DNA from: Chitinophaga sp. LS1
GTDB lineage: Bacteria > Bacteroidota > Bacteroidia > Chitinophagales > Chitinophagaceae
Direction: 5' to 3'
DNA length: 64,000 nucleotides
Assembly: GCF_034274695.1 (NCBI RefSeq)
Contig: NZ_CP128362.1
Coordinates: 4,342,501-4,406,500 of the forward strand
Positions 17,291 to 26,718 of this stretch are shown here, one piece after another. How positions within the stretch are numbered: the stretch's first letter is position 1; each line of letters starts with the position of its first letter. The notes below the pieces were generated by a model. The model saw nothing but the letters and a program-made list of their open reading frames with translations. It was not told the DNA's origin and did no database searches. The position numbers and the translations under genes were made by a program.

Positions 17291-20200
17291 TTAATGCGTT
17301 GTATCCCTCGCCGGCTTCACCGTTGTATCCTTCTCGTCCAACCGCTGCATCTCAGACCTCCTCATACTATCTATCATCCGCTTTCTCGCCCGCTCATTAA
17401 ACAACTCGGTGAATTTATTATACTCACGTACATAAGATAACCCCAAACCCGCCTTAGTCCTGTTCACCAAATTATATACGTCATAATCCGACTTACTAAA
17501 TGCATTGATACGGAACCTGCCCTCCGGCGTCAGCAGGTACTCTGCCCTGAAGTCTCCCGCCAGCCGGTTCGTATTCGCTGAAGTAGCCGCCTTCCCCCAG
17601 TCATAATCACCACCCACATACAACCGTACCCTGTTATTATATAAGGTACTGGTAATACCGGCACTCACCTGGTTCCTGTCCATCGCCGTATTATCCACAT
17701 TACCAATATTATAAGCACGATAGTTCACATTCACACCAATACCACTGTTCTTGAGCAGTGCCCCGGTTATATTATTCAATATCGCCTGTGCCTGCGCACT
17801 CAATGCCTGTCCCACACTATTCTTACCTGTGATCGCCACACTCGCACCTCCCGAACTCGGATCTTCAGGCAGGAACTGGTTAAAGAGCAACAACCCCGCC
17901 ATCTGTTGCAAGGCCTTATTCTGATCCTGGTTTATTTCCTTCAGTTTCGCTGCCACACCACTTTCATATGCCAGTGACCCTACCTCTGGCAGATTGATCT
18001 CATAAGAAATATCAGGTTTCATCAACTCCCCCCGCAGGTTAATCAGGATATCCACCCGCTCTGTACGGGTCGCCAGTTTATCTGTTGTGGTAGAAGCCGT
18101 TCCCACCAGGTTGTACAAACTCACTTTTGGCAAAGAATACTTTGCATGTATATCTACCTTCGCTGCCTGCGGATCGCCATTCCAGGTAATTGAACTGCTC
18201 TTGTCGATATCAAACTTCCAGCTGGTCAGCCTTTGCAAAGTAAAATTATAGCTACCCAGGTTGATCTCATAGTTCCCAAACATGGTAAAATCTCCATCCA
18301 GGTTTACATTGATCTGAAGGTTTCCGGTACCATTGGCAGAAATCATATCACCACTCGCAGCATCCATAATCACATCAATCTGTGCATCAGGGGTAGCAGA
18401 TATATCCAGTTTCACATTCAGCTTCACGTTATCCTTCTTCTTCCGCTTCTCTTCCTTCATCTCTGTACCATAGGTTTTGAAGGTAATGTAATCCGACTTC
18501 CCGATATCCTTACTATCCGACAATGGCAGGTAGAAATGGGTACCCTTATCCGGCTTTGCCTGCACTTTCAATACCATATCATTTAACGGACCCTGGAAAT
18601 AAACCTTTCCATCCGCAATCACATCTCCATAAAAGAGATCACTATCCGCCGCACCTGTACCCAGGAAGACAAAGTTTCTCGCCGTTACATCAAAGTCGAA
18701 CGTCAGTGCATTGAAATGATCATGAGAAATATATCCACTACCACTTGCTTTACTGTTGTTCTTATCAATAATGGTGAAGTTGCCAAACTCAATCAGGTTA
18801 TCATCTATATTAATGTTCAACTTAGGAATGGTATAATTTGTACCCAGGTACAATACCCTTACTTTCGCACTATCCACTTTCAGGTTCCCTTTCACCGAAG
18901 GCAGTTCTGTAGTGCCACTCACATTGATCTGCCCATTTACCTGCCCTTTCAGATCTGTCACATAATCTTTTACAAAGCGATCCAGCAATACCAGGTCTAC
19001 ACCCTTCAGGTTCACTGTACCTTCCAGTCTGTTATTTTCTTTCGTTAATCCCACACTTCCCTTTGCATCCAGGTTCTTACCGGCATTATCACTATGTAAT
19101 TCAAATGTGGCTTCGCCGGTGCCCTGACTATATCCCCCTGCAAAAGATACCAGCCCGATGGAGTCATTGTCCAGTCGTAGTTCTTTGGTCACAATATCCG
19201 CATCTATATCCAGGTTCCGCATCGGGTCTGTGATCAGGATCTTCCCGTCTGCCAGTCCCTCTATACGCATAGGCGTCAATTGCGCCGGAATTACATCGGC
19301 CAGGTTCAGGTTCTTCAGGTTGATCATGAAGGCAGACTCATCCGGGTTGTATTCGTTGGTTTCTACGGACACGCTCTGTTCATTGCGCGTCACCTTCAGG
19401 TTATGTACGGTGAGGAAGTTCTTACTCCAATAGATTTCATTGCCCGGTGTCACATTCCACTGTCTTTCATTTACGGTAAAGGCACTATTCAGGAAGCTGA
19501 TCTTCACCCCATCCGATACAGTGATCACCCTGGCATAGAAACCATCCAGGGAGGAAGTGTCCTGTGCCTGCAGGTCTACTTTCAGGTAAGAAGTATCTTT
19601 GCCGGAACTGGCCAGGATCAATGGGTGCTGTAGTAATACCTTGTCTCCACTGGTAACCCTGCCTATACTTGTACTGATGTCAATCTTATCAAAATTACCG
19701 GAGCTTTTCAGTTGCAGGTCATTCACCATATACCCGCCATAGCCCGCCTGTGGCACAAATACATTCAGCGACAGGTTGCCATTCACCGTATTCAGCGACC
19801 CATCTATTTTAGACTGGTCAAAACCCGTCACCTTGTCTGTAAAACCCTTGATCAGCTTATCCACTTCTCCCATCTGGAAGGAAAAGGAGAAATCCTGCTT
19901 AATCTCTTTGGTCGGTGCTGTAGGGAAATAGCTGGGGTAGTATTTATTGAGCAACAGTTTGAATGCATCCGGCAGGTCCATAAAACTATAGTTCCCTTTC
20001 ACAAACCCGCTGATCTCACTACCCTGAATAGCCAGTACCTTGATATTGTTCTCCAGATGTGTAGATACATTCAGTGAGTCAAATTCCAGTCTGTGTAGCT
20101 TGCGGTACAGCGATACATCGTACACACGTGCAGAACCATCGAAGTTATCGATATTACTACCCGCAAAGTTCAGGTCCAGTTTTGCCTGGAAAGTGAGGGA

Positions 20201-22102
20201 GTCATCCGTGAGGCGCATGGCCTTCAGGTTACTGTGTCGGATGTCAGCATCAAAACGGAACACGGGCACCGGCGCATTGAAGTCAATGGTACCGGCAAAG
20301 TCCATATCAAGGTTAGGGTCACCCACTGCGAGCGAACCGTTGAAGAACTTCCTGTTCATCTCACCCTTCGTCTTGATATTGGTATAGGTGTAGTCGTAGA
20401 GCGTAATTTTCTGTACATCCGCATCTACTGTTGCATTCAGTGTTTTAAAGTTGAAACCTGCGCCGTTTACCTTCGCACTTAGCGACACGGTGGAGAGTTG
20501 GGGTACATCCAGCAAGCTACCCATATTGAAATCATTCGTGGTCAGACTACCGGAGTATACCGGCACATCCTTGCTGGTCTTGAAGTTCAAGTCAGAATTC
20601 AGGTTACCCAGGTTAGTCTGGAACTTACCATAGGCCACAAAGTCATTGATAAACCCTGTAAAGCTACCCTGGAAGAGAATGTTGCTCAGTTTGTCAATAC
20701 GCAGTGGTTCCACGTTGCGCAGGGAAGGGGCAATGCTCAGGATTTCCCCGCCATTAGTGGTTAGTTCATCGGCATGGAAGTCGATGAAGGTTTCCGCGAT
20801 ATCAGGCAGCCCACGCATTTCCAAACCTCCTTTCAGGTGTGTACCTGCATTGTCAGAGAGTTCTATATTATTCGCTTTCAGGTTTGACACCGGTCCACGG
20901 GCATCGCCAGAGAGGGTGACTACCTTTTTCCAGTCCCTCAGTTCCGGTGCAAAGAAAGCAATATCGTCAGAAGATAGTTTACTGTTTACAATATGTGCAC
21001 GCATGAATACCAGGTTGATATAATCGTTCATATCACTGATATCGGCATATTGCATGGTGTAATAATCACGGAGGTGACTGTTGGCTGTCAGGAGGTCCAT
21101 GTGAGAGAACTCCATTTCCACTGGCGACATCTTAAAGCGTGCAGAGAGTTTCTTTACTTCAAATCCGCTACGTTCTTTTGTACTGAAGGTCAGGTCGCCC
21201 AGGATACTGTCTTTTACTAATGTCGTATTGGTGAGCTGTAGATTTATTTTCTGGAAGCGTATGTGATTCGGTGCAAAATAACCGGCTGTTACAGCAGTGG
21301 TATCATCCGGGTCGTCTACGCCAAAGAGGCCGTCTTTGATCGAGACTTCTTTGACCAGCAGTTTCCAGTTGGCACTGTTCCAGCGAAGCTCAGGAATAGC
21401 AGTAGTATCTGTCAGCTCTTCTTTGTCTGCTTTTGGTTTTTTGTGACGCAGGGGTGAGGACTTATAACTGGAAATGATAAACGATGGCTTGTCCAGTTTC
21501 AGCTCCTGTATGTCAATATTGTGTTGCTGCAGATCAAGGTTCTTGGCATCCAGGTAAATTTGTTTGGCAGTTACGTAGTAGTCTTCACCAATCCACTGGT
21601 CTACCTGGTTGATCCTGACATTCGTGAGGTCGATCTTACGAAGGTCGATCGATACGCCGCCGGAAGGCTTCTTTGTTTTCGATGTATCTGGTGCACTGGC
21701 AAAGGCGTCGATGATGAAATCGTAGTTCCAGAGAGAATCTTTGCGGGTACGTATTAAGTTGATGCTGGCATTATCCAGGCCGATGTATTTGAGTACTGGC
21801 TTATCCTGCACAAAGAACCAGTCAGTGATCTTTACCTGGGCAGTACCGGCATATAGCAAAGTATCTTTGTTCCGGTCTTCGATATAGAGACCTTCCAGGC
21901 GAAGGCTATTGAAGAGACGGATATCTACATGCTTGAGGTCTACCCTTGTTTTCAGCTGGTGCGAGAGTCGGGTGATTGCTTGCTGAACAAGGAAATTCTG
22001 TACTGCAGGGATGTTGACCAGGATACCCAGAAGGATAGCCAAACCCAGTATACTAAGGAGAACAATCGTGATTATTTTACGTACCTTTTTCAGCGCAGCA
22101 AT
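17291..22102 (-). CDS. Translocation/assembly module TamB-like protein (DUF490)
   Basis: About 1600 residues. A single N-terminal transmembrane anchor (ITIVLLSILGLAILLGILV) is followed by LPxVQNF-like IPAVQNFLVQQAITRLS and a very long beta-rich region, then the C-terminal TamB domain with GTGNLQINVNLDGDFTMFGNYEINLGSYNF broken over its repeats and a final barrel-like stretch ending in YLTPEGRFRINAF. TamB-type proteins bridge inner and outer membranes and move lipids or help barrel assembly. No ATG precedes the anchor: the frame opens after a TAA and offers ATT (22100-22102), CTG (22091-22093) or a TTG at 22042 that would cut the anchor. I place the start at ATT tentatively. Confidence 0.88.
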   Translation of the reverse strand: MAALKKVRKIITIVLLSILGLAILLGILVNIPAVQNFLVQQAITRLSHQLKTRVDLKHVDIRLFNSLRLEGLYIEDRNKDTLLYAGTAQVKITDWFFVQDKPVLKYIGLDNASINLIRTRKDSLWNYDFIIDAFASAPDTSKTKKPSGGVSIDLRKIDLTNVRINQVDQWIGEDYYVTAKQIYLDAKNLDLQQHNIDIQELKLDKPSFIISSYKSSPLRHKKPKADKEELTDTTAIPELRWNSANWKLLVKEVSIKDGLFGVDDPDDTTAVTAGYFAPNHIRFQKINLQLTNTTLVKDSILGDLTFSTKERSGFEVKKLSARFKMSPVEMEFSHMDLLTANSHLRDYYTMQYADISDMNDYINLVFMRAHIVNSKLSSDDIAFFAPELRDWKKVVTLSGDARGPVSNLKANNIELSDNAGTHLKGGLEMRGLPDIAETFIDFHADELTTNGGEILSIAPSLRNVEPLRIDKLSNILFQGSFTGFINDFVAYGKFQTNLGNLNSDLNFKTSKDVPVYSGSLTTNDFNMGSLLDVPQLSTVSLSAKVNGAGFNFKTLNATVDADVQKITLYDYTYTNIKTKGEMNRKFFNGSLAVGDPNLDMDFAGTIDFNAPVPVFRFDADIRHSNLKAMRLTDDSLTFQAKLDLNFAGSNIDNFDGSARVYDVSLYRKLHRLEFDSLNVSTHLENNIKVLAIQGSEISGFVKGNYSFMDLPDAFKLLLNKYYPSYFPTAPTKEIKQDFSFSFQMGEVDKLIKGFTDKVTGFDQSKIDGSLNTVNGNLSLNVFVPQAGYGGYMVNDLQLKSSGNFDKIDISTSIGRVTSGDKVLLQHPLILASSGKDTSYLKVDLQAQDTSSLDGFYARVITVSDGVKISFLNSAFTVNERQWNVTPGNEIYWSKNFLTVHNLKVTRNEQSVSVETNEYNPDESAFMINLKNLNLADVIPAQLTPMRIEGLADGKILITDPMRNLDIDADIVTKELRLDNDSIGLVSFAGGYSQGTGEATFELHSDNAGKNLDAKGSVGLTKENNRLEGTVNLKGVDLVLLDRFVKDYVTDLKGQVNGQINVSGTTELPSVKGNLKVDSAKVRVLYLGTNYTIPKLNINIDDNLIEFGNFTIIDKNNSKASGSGYISHDHFNALTFDFDVTARNFVFLGTGAADSDLFYGDVIADGKVYFQGPLNDMVLKVQAKPDKGTHFYLPLSDSKDIGKSDYITFKTYGTEMKEEKRKKKDNVKLNVKLDISATPDAQIDVIMDAASGDMISANGTGNLQINVNLDGDFTMFGNYEINLGSYNFTLQRLTSWKFDIDKSSSITWNGDPQAAKVDIHAKYSLPKVSLYNLVGTASTTTDKLATRTERVDILINLRGELMKPDISYEINLPEVGSLAYESGVAAKLKEINQDQNKALQQMAGLLLFNQFLPEDPSSGGASVAITGKNSVGQALSAQAQAILNNITGALLKNSGIGVNVNYRAYNIGNVDNTAMDRNQVSAGITSTLYNNRVRLYVGGDYDWGKAATSANTNRLAGDFRAEYLLTPEGRFRINAFSKSDYDVYNLVNRTKAGLGLSYVREYNKFTELFNERARKRMIDSMRRSEMQRLDEKDTTVKPARDTTH

Positions 22103-22112
22103 GTTTAAGCGG

Positions 22113-22120
22113 CAAATTTA
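22113..22120 (-). promoter_or_regulatory. Promoter of the TamB-like gene
   Basis: The minus strand reads TAAATTTG, an exact -7 match. It ends only ten bases before the ATT codon that is the most upstream usable start, implying a very short leader. Confidence 0.5.
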
Positions 22121-22266
22121 ATTGAATAAGTTGATAATACCGGGCTCTTGGAGCGATCAGGTTAGCAATTTTTCTTAAGTGATATGCCCCTGTTTTACAA
22201 GTTTAATTAATAGTAAGTTAATACAGTTGTTAAAGTTTTTGGATTGGGAATTGATATCTTATCCAT

Positions 22267-23094
22267 ATGAAGTATTCATTCCTCATTCTGGGCATTGTGC
22301 TGTTATCCTGTTCAGGCAATAAAACAGTGAAAGTGAAGGGATCAGATACCGAAGTTAACCTTGCCGTACAGTTTGCAGAGTCATTTCATCATTACAAACC
22401 TTCTTTATTCGTTTCCGTATCCGGTGGTGGTTCCGGATTGGGTATCGCCTCCCTGCTGAATGGCACAGCAGATATTGCCAATTCCAGCAGGAGGATCAAT
22501 GATAAAGAGGTGGCCTTGTTCCGGGAAAAAGGCATCGCGCTCGATTCATTCATTTTTGCACAGGATGCCATTGCCTTTATCGTAGCCGATGATCTTCCAA
22601 TGGAATCTATCAGTACCCAACAGCTGGCTGATGTGCTGAGTGGAAAGGTCCGGGATTGGGAGCAGATTACGGGAAAGCACCTGCCGGTGAACATTTATGG
22701 GCGTCAAAGTAATTCCGGGACCCATGATTTTGTAAAAGATCGTTTGCATATCGCTTTCTCCCCACGCGCAAAACAAATGAATGGCAATGCACAGATCGTG
22801 GAAGCCATTCGTGCAGATCACTCCGGCATCGGCTATGTAGGCGCCGGATATGTGAGCGCCGGGGCCAACAAAGGGATAAAAGTATTACCGGTGTATACTA
22901 CAGACAAAGTGGATGCAGTGTCACCCCTGGATGCTGCAAAAATTGAAGAAGGAAAGTACTTCTTCCAGCGTCCCCTGTTCCAATACTTCAGGGCGAAAGA
23001 TTCAATACAGGTAAGGCCTTTCATCGATTTTGAACAAAGTGCCGAAGGCCAGAAAATAATTAAGACAGGAGGGTATTATCCAGTTGGAAAATAG
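22267..23094 (+). CDS. pstS: Phosphate ABC transporter, substrate-binding lipoprotein
   Basis: This 275-residue protein has a lipoprotein signal peptide with lipobox LLSC15, so it should be anchored in the periplasm. The mature part is a PBP-like-2 phosphate-binding domain with VKGSDTEVNLAVQFAE (about 23-38), SGGGSGLGIASLLNGTADIANSSR (in two parts, about 53-76) and GRQSNSGTHDFV (about 144-155), the residues that wrap the phosphate oxyanion. It is the first gene of pstSCAB; an 11-bp repeat array separates it from pstC. Confidence 0.95.
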   Translation: MKYSFLILGIVLLSCSGNKTVKVKGSDTEVNLAVQFAESFHHYKPSLFVSVSGGGSGLGIASLLNGTADIANSSRRINDKEVALFREKGIALDSFIFAQDAIAFIVADDLPMESISTQQLADVLSGKVRDWEQITGKHLPVNIYGRQSNSGTHDFVKDRLHIAFSPRAKQMNGNAQIVEAIRADHSGIGYVGAGYVSAGANKGIKVLPVYTTDKVDAVSPLDAAKIEEGKYFFQRPLFQYFRAKDSIQVRPFIDFEQSAEGQKIIKTGGYYPVGK

Positions 23095-23100
23095 ATAATG

Positions 23101-23331
23101 TATCACATTTCTATAAGCTTTCTTAGACTGCTCTTAAACTGCTCTTATACTACGCTTCGATTGCTCTTCGATGCTTCTTCGATGCTTCTTCGATGCTTCT
23201 TCGATGCTTCTTCGATTGCTCTTCGATTGCTCTTCGATTGCTCTTCGATGCTTCTTCGATGCTTCTTCGATTGCTCTTCGATTGCGCTTCGATTGTTCTT
23301 CGACGCTTCTTCGATTGCTCTTCGATGCTTC
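23101..23331 (+). repeat. 11-bp tandem repeat array inside the pst operon (21 units, 16 clear)
   Basis: From 23156 to 23331 there are 16 consecutive 11-bp units with no insertion or deletion: TTCGATGCTTC and TTCGATTGCTC dominate, with single TTCGATTGCGC, TTCGATTGTTC and TTCGACGCTTC variants. Five decayed units precede in exact register from 23101 (TATCACATTTC, TATAAGCTTTC, TTAGACTGCTC, TTAAACTGCTC, TTATACTACGC). 11 bp is close to one helical turn. The unit contains no stop codon in any frame of either strand, so spurious reading frames run through it, and one of them is in frame with pstC. Confidence 0.95.
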
Positions 23332-23385
23332 TATAACCCAATGCTGATTTTCAAACTGTTATATTCTACCCAAAAAATAATCTTT

Positions 23386-24273
23386 ATGCGTATCAAAAGG
23401 CGGGAAAGGATGGATTGGCTCATGAAACAGGTATTTAAAACGACTGGCTTACTCACCATTGCCTTGCTGGCAGGAATTTTCATTATGTTGTTATACAACA
23501 GTGTAAGCTTCTTTTTCGATGTACCTCCCATCGACTTTTTTACTGGCGCACAGTGGGATCCGGATAATTCCAAGAATGCCTATAGCATCATTCCATTGCT
23601 CGTGAGCACGGGTTTGGTGGCTTTTGGGTCTATGATCATCGCGGTGCCATTGGGTATATTATGTGCCGCCTTCCTTTCAGAACTGGCGCCACGAAAATTG
23701 CAGGTCGTATTAAAACCTGTTATCGAAATGCTGGCTGCCATCCCCTCTGTGGCCATTGGTTTCCTGGGTATTACACTGGTAGGACCGGGTATTGCAAAGA
23801 TATTTGGTATTGCGAATGGATTGAATGCCCTCAATGGTTCTATCTTATTGGCAGTGATGGCATTACCTACCATCATTACCATCAGTGAAGATGCGATCAA
23901 TGCCATCCCCCGAAGTCATCGCGAAGCTTCGCTGGCACTAGGGGCCAATCAATGGCAAACCTTGTATAGAGTGGTCATACCCGCTGCCTACCCGGGATTA
24001 ATAGCTGCCGTGTTGTTAGGATTAGGCAGAGCCCTCGGCGAAACAATGACAGTACTCATGGCCACCGGCAATACTGCCGAGATGCCCACAGGTTTCCTGG
24101 ATTCTATCAGAACCATCACTGCTACCATTGCCATCGAAATGGGAGAGGTGCCTTACCGCACCACCCACTACTTTGCGCTCTTTGCTATCGCAGCAGTGTT
24201 GTTCTTAATTACATTAATCATCAACCTCGTTGGGGAATATGCCGCTAACAGGTTGAGAAAATTTCAGGCATGA
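23386..24273 (+). CDS. pstC: Phosphate ABC transporter, permease subunit
   Basis: The protein is 295 residues from the chosen ATG (MRIKRRERMDWL), giving the normal PstC size. It has about six transmembrane helices and the EAA-type loop REASLALGANQWQTLYRVVIP that contacts the ATPase. The reading frame is open for 96 more codons back to an ATG at 23098, four bases after the pstS stop, running through the 11-bp array; I regard that extension as a by-product of the stop-free repeat but cannot exclude translation. It forms the inner-membrane channel with PstA, whose gene overlaps its end by four bases. Confidence 0.93.
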   Translation: MRIKRRERMDWLMKQVFKTTGLLTIALLAGIFIMLLYNSVSFFFDVPPIDFFTGAQWDPDNSKNAYSIIPLLVSTGLVAFGSMIIAVPLGILCAAFLSELAPRKLQVVLKPVIEMLAAIPSVAIGFLGITLVGPGIAKIFGIANGLNALNGSILLAVMALPTIITISEDAINAIPRSHREASLALGANQWQTLYRVVIPAAYPGLIAAVLLGLGRALGETMTVLMATGNTAEMPTGFLDSIRTITATIAIEMGEVPYRTTHYFALFAIAAVLFLITLIINLVGEYAANRLRKFQA

Positions 24274-25103
24274 GAAAATGGTTTAACTGGTTGATATTAA
24301 CAGGTAGTACGTTCATCGTCTGCCTGTTTTTGGGCGTCATCCTATGGGATATCTTTTCAAAAGGATTATCTGTATTATCATGGCAGTTTGTAAGCCAGCC
24401 CCCGGTAGCGGCTATGACTAAAGGAGGGATACTGCCAGCTATTACCGGTACTTTGTTACTCACCTTTATCACGACATTATTCTCCGTGCCCTTCGGTGTT
24501 GCCTGTGCCGTATACCTGAATGAATATGCCAGACCTTCGTTGTTGACGAATGTGATCCGGGGTTCTATCCGAAACCTGTCTGGTATTCCTTCTATTATTT
24601 ATGGCTTGTTTGGACTGGCGCTTTTTGTACAGACCTTCAGGCTCGGCACTTCTGTATTTGCTGCAGGTCTTACATTAGGGTTACTATCATTACCTTATAT
24701 CATTACTACTACCGAAGAGGCGCTGAAGCGGGTACCTGTCAGTATGCGCGAAGCCACACTGGCACTGGGTATTACACAGTTTGAAACGATCAGGGATGTA
24801 GTATTACCCAAGGCATTGCCAGGCATTCTCACAGGCGTTATTCTGACCCTGTCAAGAGCCGCAGGCGAAACAGCGCCTATCTTATTTACCGGTGCCGCAT
24901 TTTATATCAATGGCATGACAACGGCCCTGGATCAGGAGTTCATGGCATTGCCCTATCACCTGTATATGTTGTGCACACAGCACCAGTCTATCGAAGCCGT
25001 ACGGCCCCTGGCGTATGGAACGGCTGTGGTACTGATTATAATCGTGTTTCTGCTGAACATGGTCGCATTTTATTTCAGGTTTAAACAAAGAACGCAGGAT
25101 TGA
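24270..25103 (+). CDS. pstA: Phosphate ABC transporter, permease subunit
   Basis: This 277-residue integral membrane protein has about six helices, starting with WLILTGSTFIVCLFLGVILW. The coupling loop REATLALGITQFETIRDVVLP (about 164-184) mirrors that of PstC. The start ATG overlaps the pstC stop (ATGA), so synthesis of the two channel halves is coupled. The next gene, pstB, begins two bases after its stop. Confidence 0.95.
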   Translation: MRKWFNWLILTGSTFIVCLFLGVILWDIFSKGLSVLSWQFVSQPPVAAMTKGGILPAITGTLLLTFITTLFSVPFGVACAVYLNEYARPSLLTNVIRGSIRNLSGIPSIIYGLFGLALFVQTFRLGTSVFAAGLTLGLLSLPYIITTTEEALKRVPVSMREATLALGITQFETIRDVVLPKALPGILTGVILTLSRAAGETAPILFTGAAFYINGMTTALDQEFMALPYHLYMLCTQHQSIEAVRPLAYGTAVVLIIIVFLLNMVAFYFRFKQRTQD

Positions 25104-25105
25104 TT

Positions 25106-25861
25106 ATGGATAAGATCAAATTGTCAGCACACCATTTGGATCTGTATTTTGGGAATAAACAGATCCTGAAACAGGTGAATATCGACTTCCCTGAAAACAA
25201 GGTGACGGCGCTGATCGGGCCTTCAGGATGTGGAAAGTCTACTTTGCTACGTTCGTTTAACCGCATGCATGATCTATCGCCTGATGCGAAGATTAAGGGA
25301 GAGATCCAACTGGATAACCAGGATATTTATGATCACCAGCTCTCTGTCAATGAAGTGAGAAGAAGGATCGGGATGGTGTTTCAGAAAGCCAATCCTTTGC
25401 CCAAAAGCATCTTTGATAACCTCGCTTATCCACTGCGCATCCATCAGTTTCCCAAACATGAAATTCCCGGTTTGGTACAGCGGGCACTGGAAGAAAGTTA
25501 CCTGTGGGATGAAGTAAAAGATGAATTGAAGAAACCTGCCGTAAAATTATCCGGTGGGCAGCAACAACGATTGTGTATAGCAAGAGCTGTGGTCCTGCGC
25601 CCCGAGGTGATCCTGATGGATGAACCCTGTTCTGCACTGGATCCCATCAGCACAAATAAAATAGAATCACTCATCCTCAGTCTGAAGCGGGATTATACCA
25701 TCGTCATCGTCACCCACAATATGCAGCAGGCCCAGCGTATTTCAGACAAAGTCGCTTTTATGTACCTGGGCGAACTGATTGAATATGGCGATACCGAACA
25801 GATATTCCATTCCCCTCAACAGGAGCTGACAAAGAATTATGTAAACGGACATTTTGGATAA
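25106..25861 (+). CDS. pstB: Phosphate ABC transporter, ATP-binding subunit
   Basis: The protein is 251 residues from the ATG at 25106; an upstream TTG at 25100 overlapping pstA is less likely. It has Walker A GPSGCGKST (38-46), the Q-loop region VFQKANPLPKS, the ABC signature LSGGQQQR, Walker B VILMDEPCSALDP and the switch histidine in VTHNMQQA. It drives import through PstCA. No phoU and no phosphate-sensing two-component genes follow; the operon ends three bases before a convergent gene, with no hairpin visible. Confidence 0.96.
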   Translation: MDKIKLSAHHLDLYFGNKQILKQVNIDFPENKVTALIGPSGCGKSTLLRSFNRMHDLSPDAKIKGEIQLDNQDIYDHQLSVNEVRRRIGMVFQKANPLPKSIFDNLAYPLRIHQFPKHEIPGLVQRALEESYLWDEVKDELKKPAVKLSGGQQQRLCIARAVVLRPEVILMDEPCSALDPISTNKIESLILSLKRDYTIVIVTHNMQQAQRISDKVAFMYLGELIEYGDTEQIFHSPQQELTKNYVNGHFG

Positions 25862-25864
25862 TGC

Positions 25865-26716
25865 TTACAACGCCACCGGTTCTACCTTGTAACCTGCTTT
25901 TCTGAGCAGTGCGATGACCCCACCTTTGCCGGCTAAATGACCTGCGCCAAATGCAAAGAATGCAGGTGTCTGCTGTATTTGCTTTGTGATAACGGGTATC
26001 CAGTTGTTATTACGATCGTCCAGCATGAGTTTTTTGTAGCGGACCACATCTTCTTCCTGCAGGATTAAACCAAGCAGCTGGTTGAGATCTGCCTTATAAT
26101 AAGCATCCAGCAATTGTTGGTACTCCGTTCTGGAAGCTGCCATATCTTTCACCTGCTTTACAAGACTTTCTGCTTCCTCTTTATCAGGAATACTATCAAA
26201 TATCGCGATCTGATCTTCTGCCTTTTCCAGTCCATGTATGGTGAGACCCTGGTCTTTGGCGAGTAGCAGGAGCATATTTTCGCAGGAGACAGGATTCGGA
26301 CAGGTAGCGGTTTTTTCCATCAGTATACTCATGATGAGCATGGGTTTCATCTTGTCTAATAACTGCAATGAGGTGCCGATAGAATCGCGGAAGTAATCGC
26401 TGAGTATTGTATAATCTTCCGGCGATAACAGGGCTTTGAATGAATAACCTTCAGGCATCATCATCTCACCGGCTATGCGGGTCATGGCTTCTGTATCGTC
26501 CATGTTGAATTCCATATAGAAGGCTTTGGTCTCCTTCATCGCTTTGCCAATGGCGACAGAAAAAGGAAGATCGTCAGTGCAGAGCATGTGGATGGTGCCA
26601 AACAGGTATGAAGGCTTAGACAGGCCATGGCCGCTGATTTTCCAGAGCAGGGAAGACGAATCTTTCTGTGCTGCCGGCAAAAAGGTCGTTAACAGGCAAA
26701 GTAATGTAGTGAACAT
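25865..26716 (-). CDS. TraB/GumN-family protein
   Basis: This 283-residue protein has an N-terminal signal peptide (MFTTLLCLLTTFLPAAQ), so it is exported. The TraB/GumN (Tiki-like) motifs are present: SYLFGTIHM (about 36-44) near the start, and FFAFGAGHLAGKGGVIALLRKAGYKV near the end broken by no gap. Tiki homologues in animals are metalloproteases; bacterial members are uncharacterised. It converges tail-to-tail with pstB and begins two bases after the PLP-enzyme gene stop, so it probably shares that operon. Confidence 0.85.
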   Translation of the reverse strand: MFTTLLCLLTTFLPAAQKDSSSLLWKISGHGLSKPSYLFGTIHMLCTDDLPFSVAIGKAMKETKAFYMEFNMDDTEAMTRIAGEMMMPEGYSFKALLSPEDYTILSDYFRDSIGTSLQLLDKMKPMLIMSILMEKTATCPNPVSCENMLLLLAKDQGLTIHGLEKAEDQIAIFDSIPDKEEAESLVKQVKDMAASRTEYQQLLDAYYKADLNQLLGLILQEEDVVRYKKLMLDDRNNNWIPVITKQIQQTPAFFAFGAGHLAGKGGVIALLRKAGYKVEPVAL

Positions 26717-26718
26717 GA

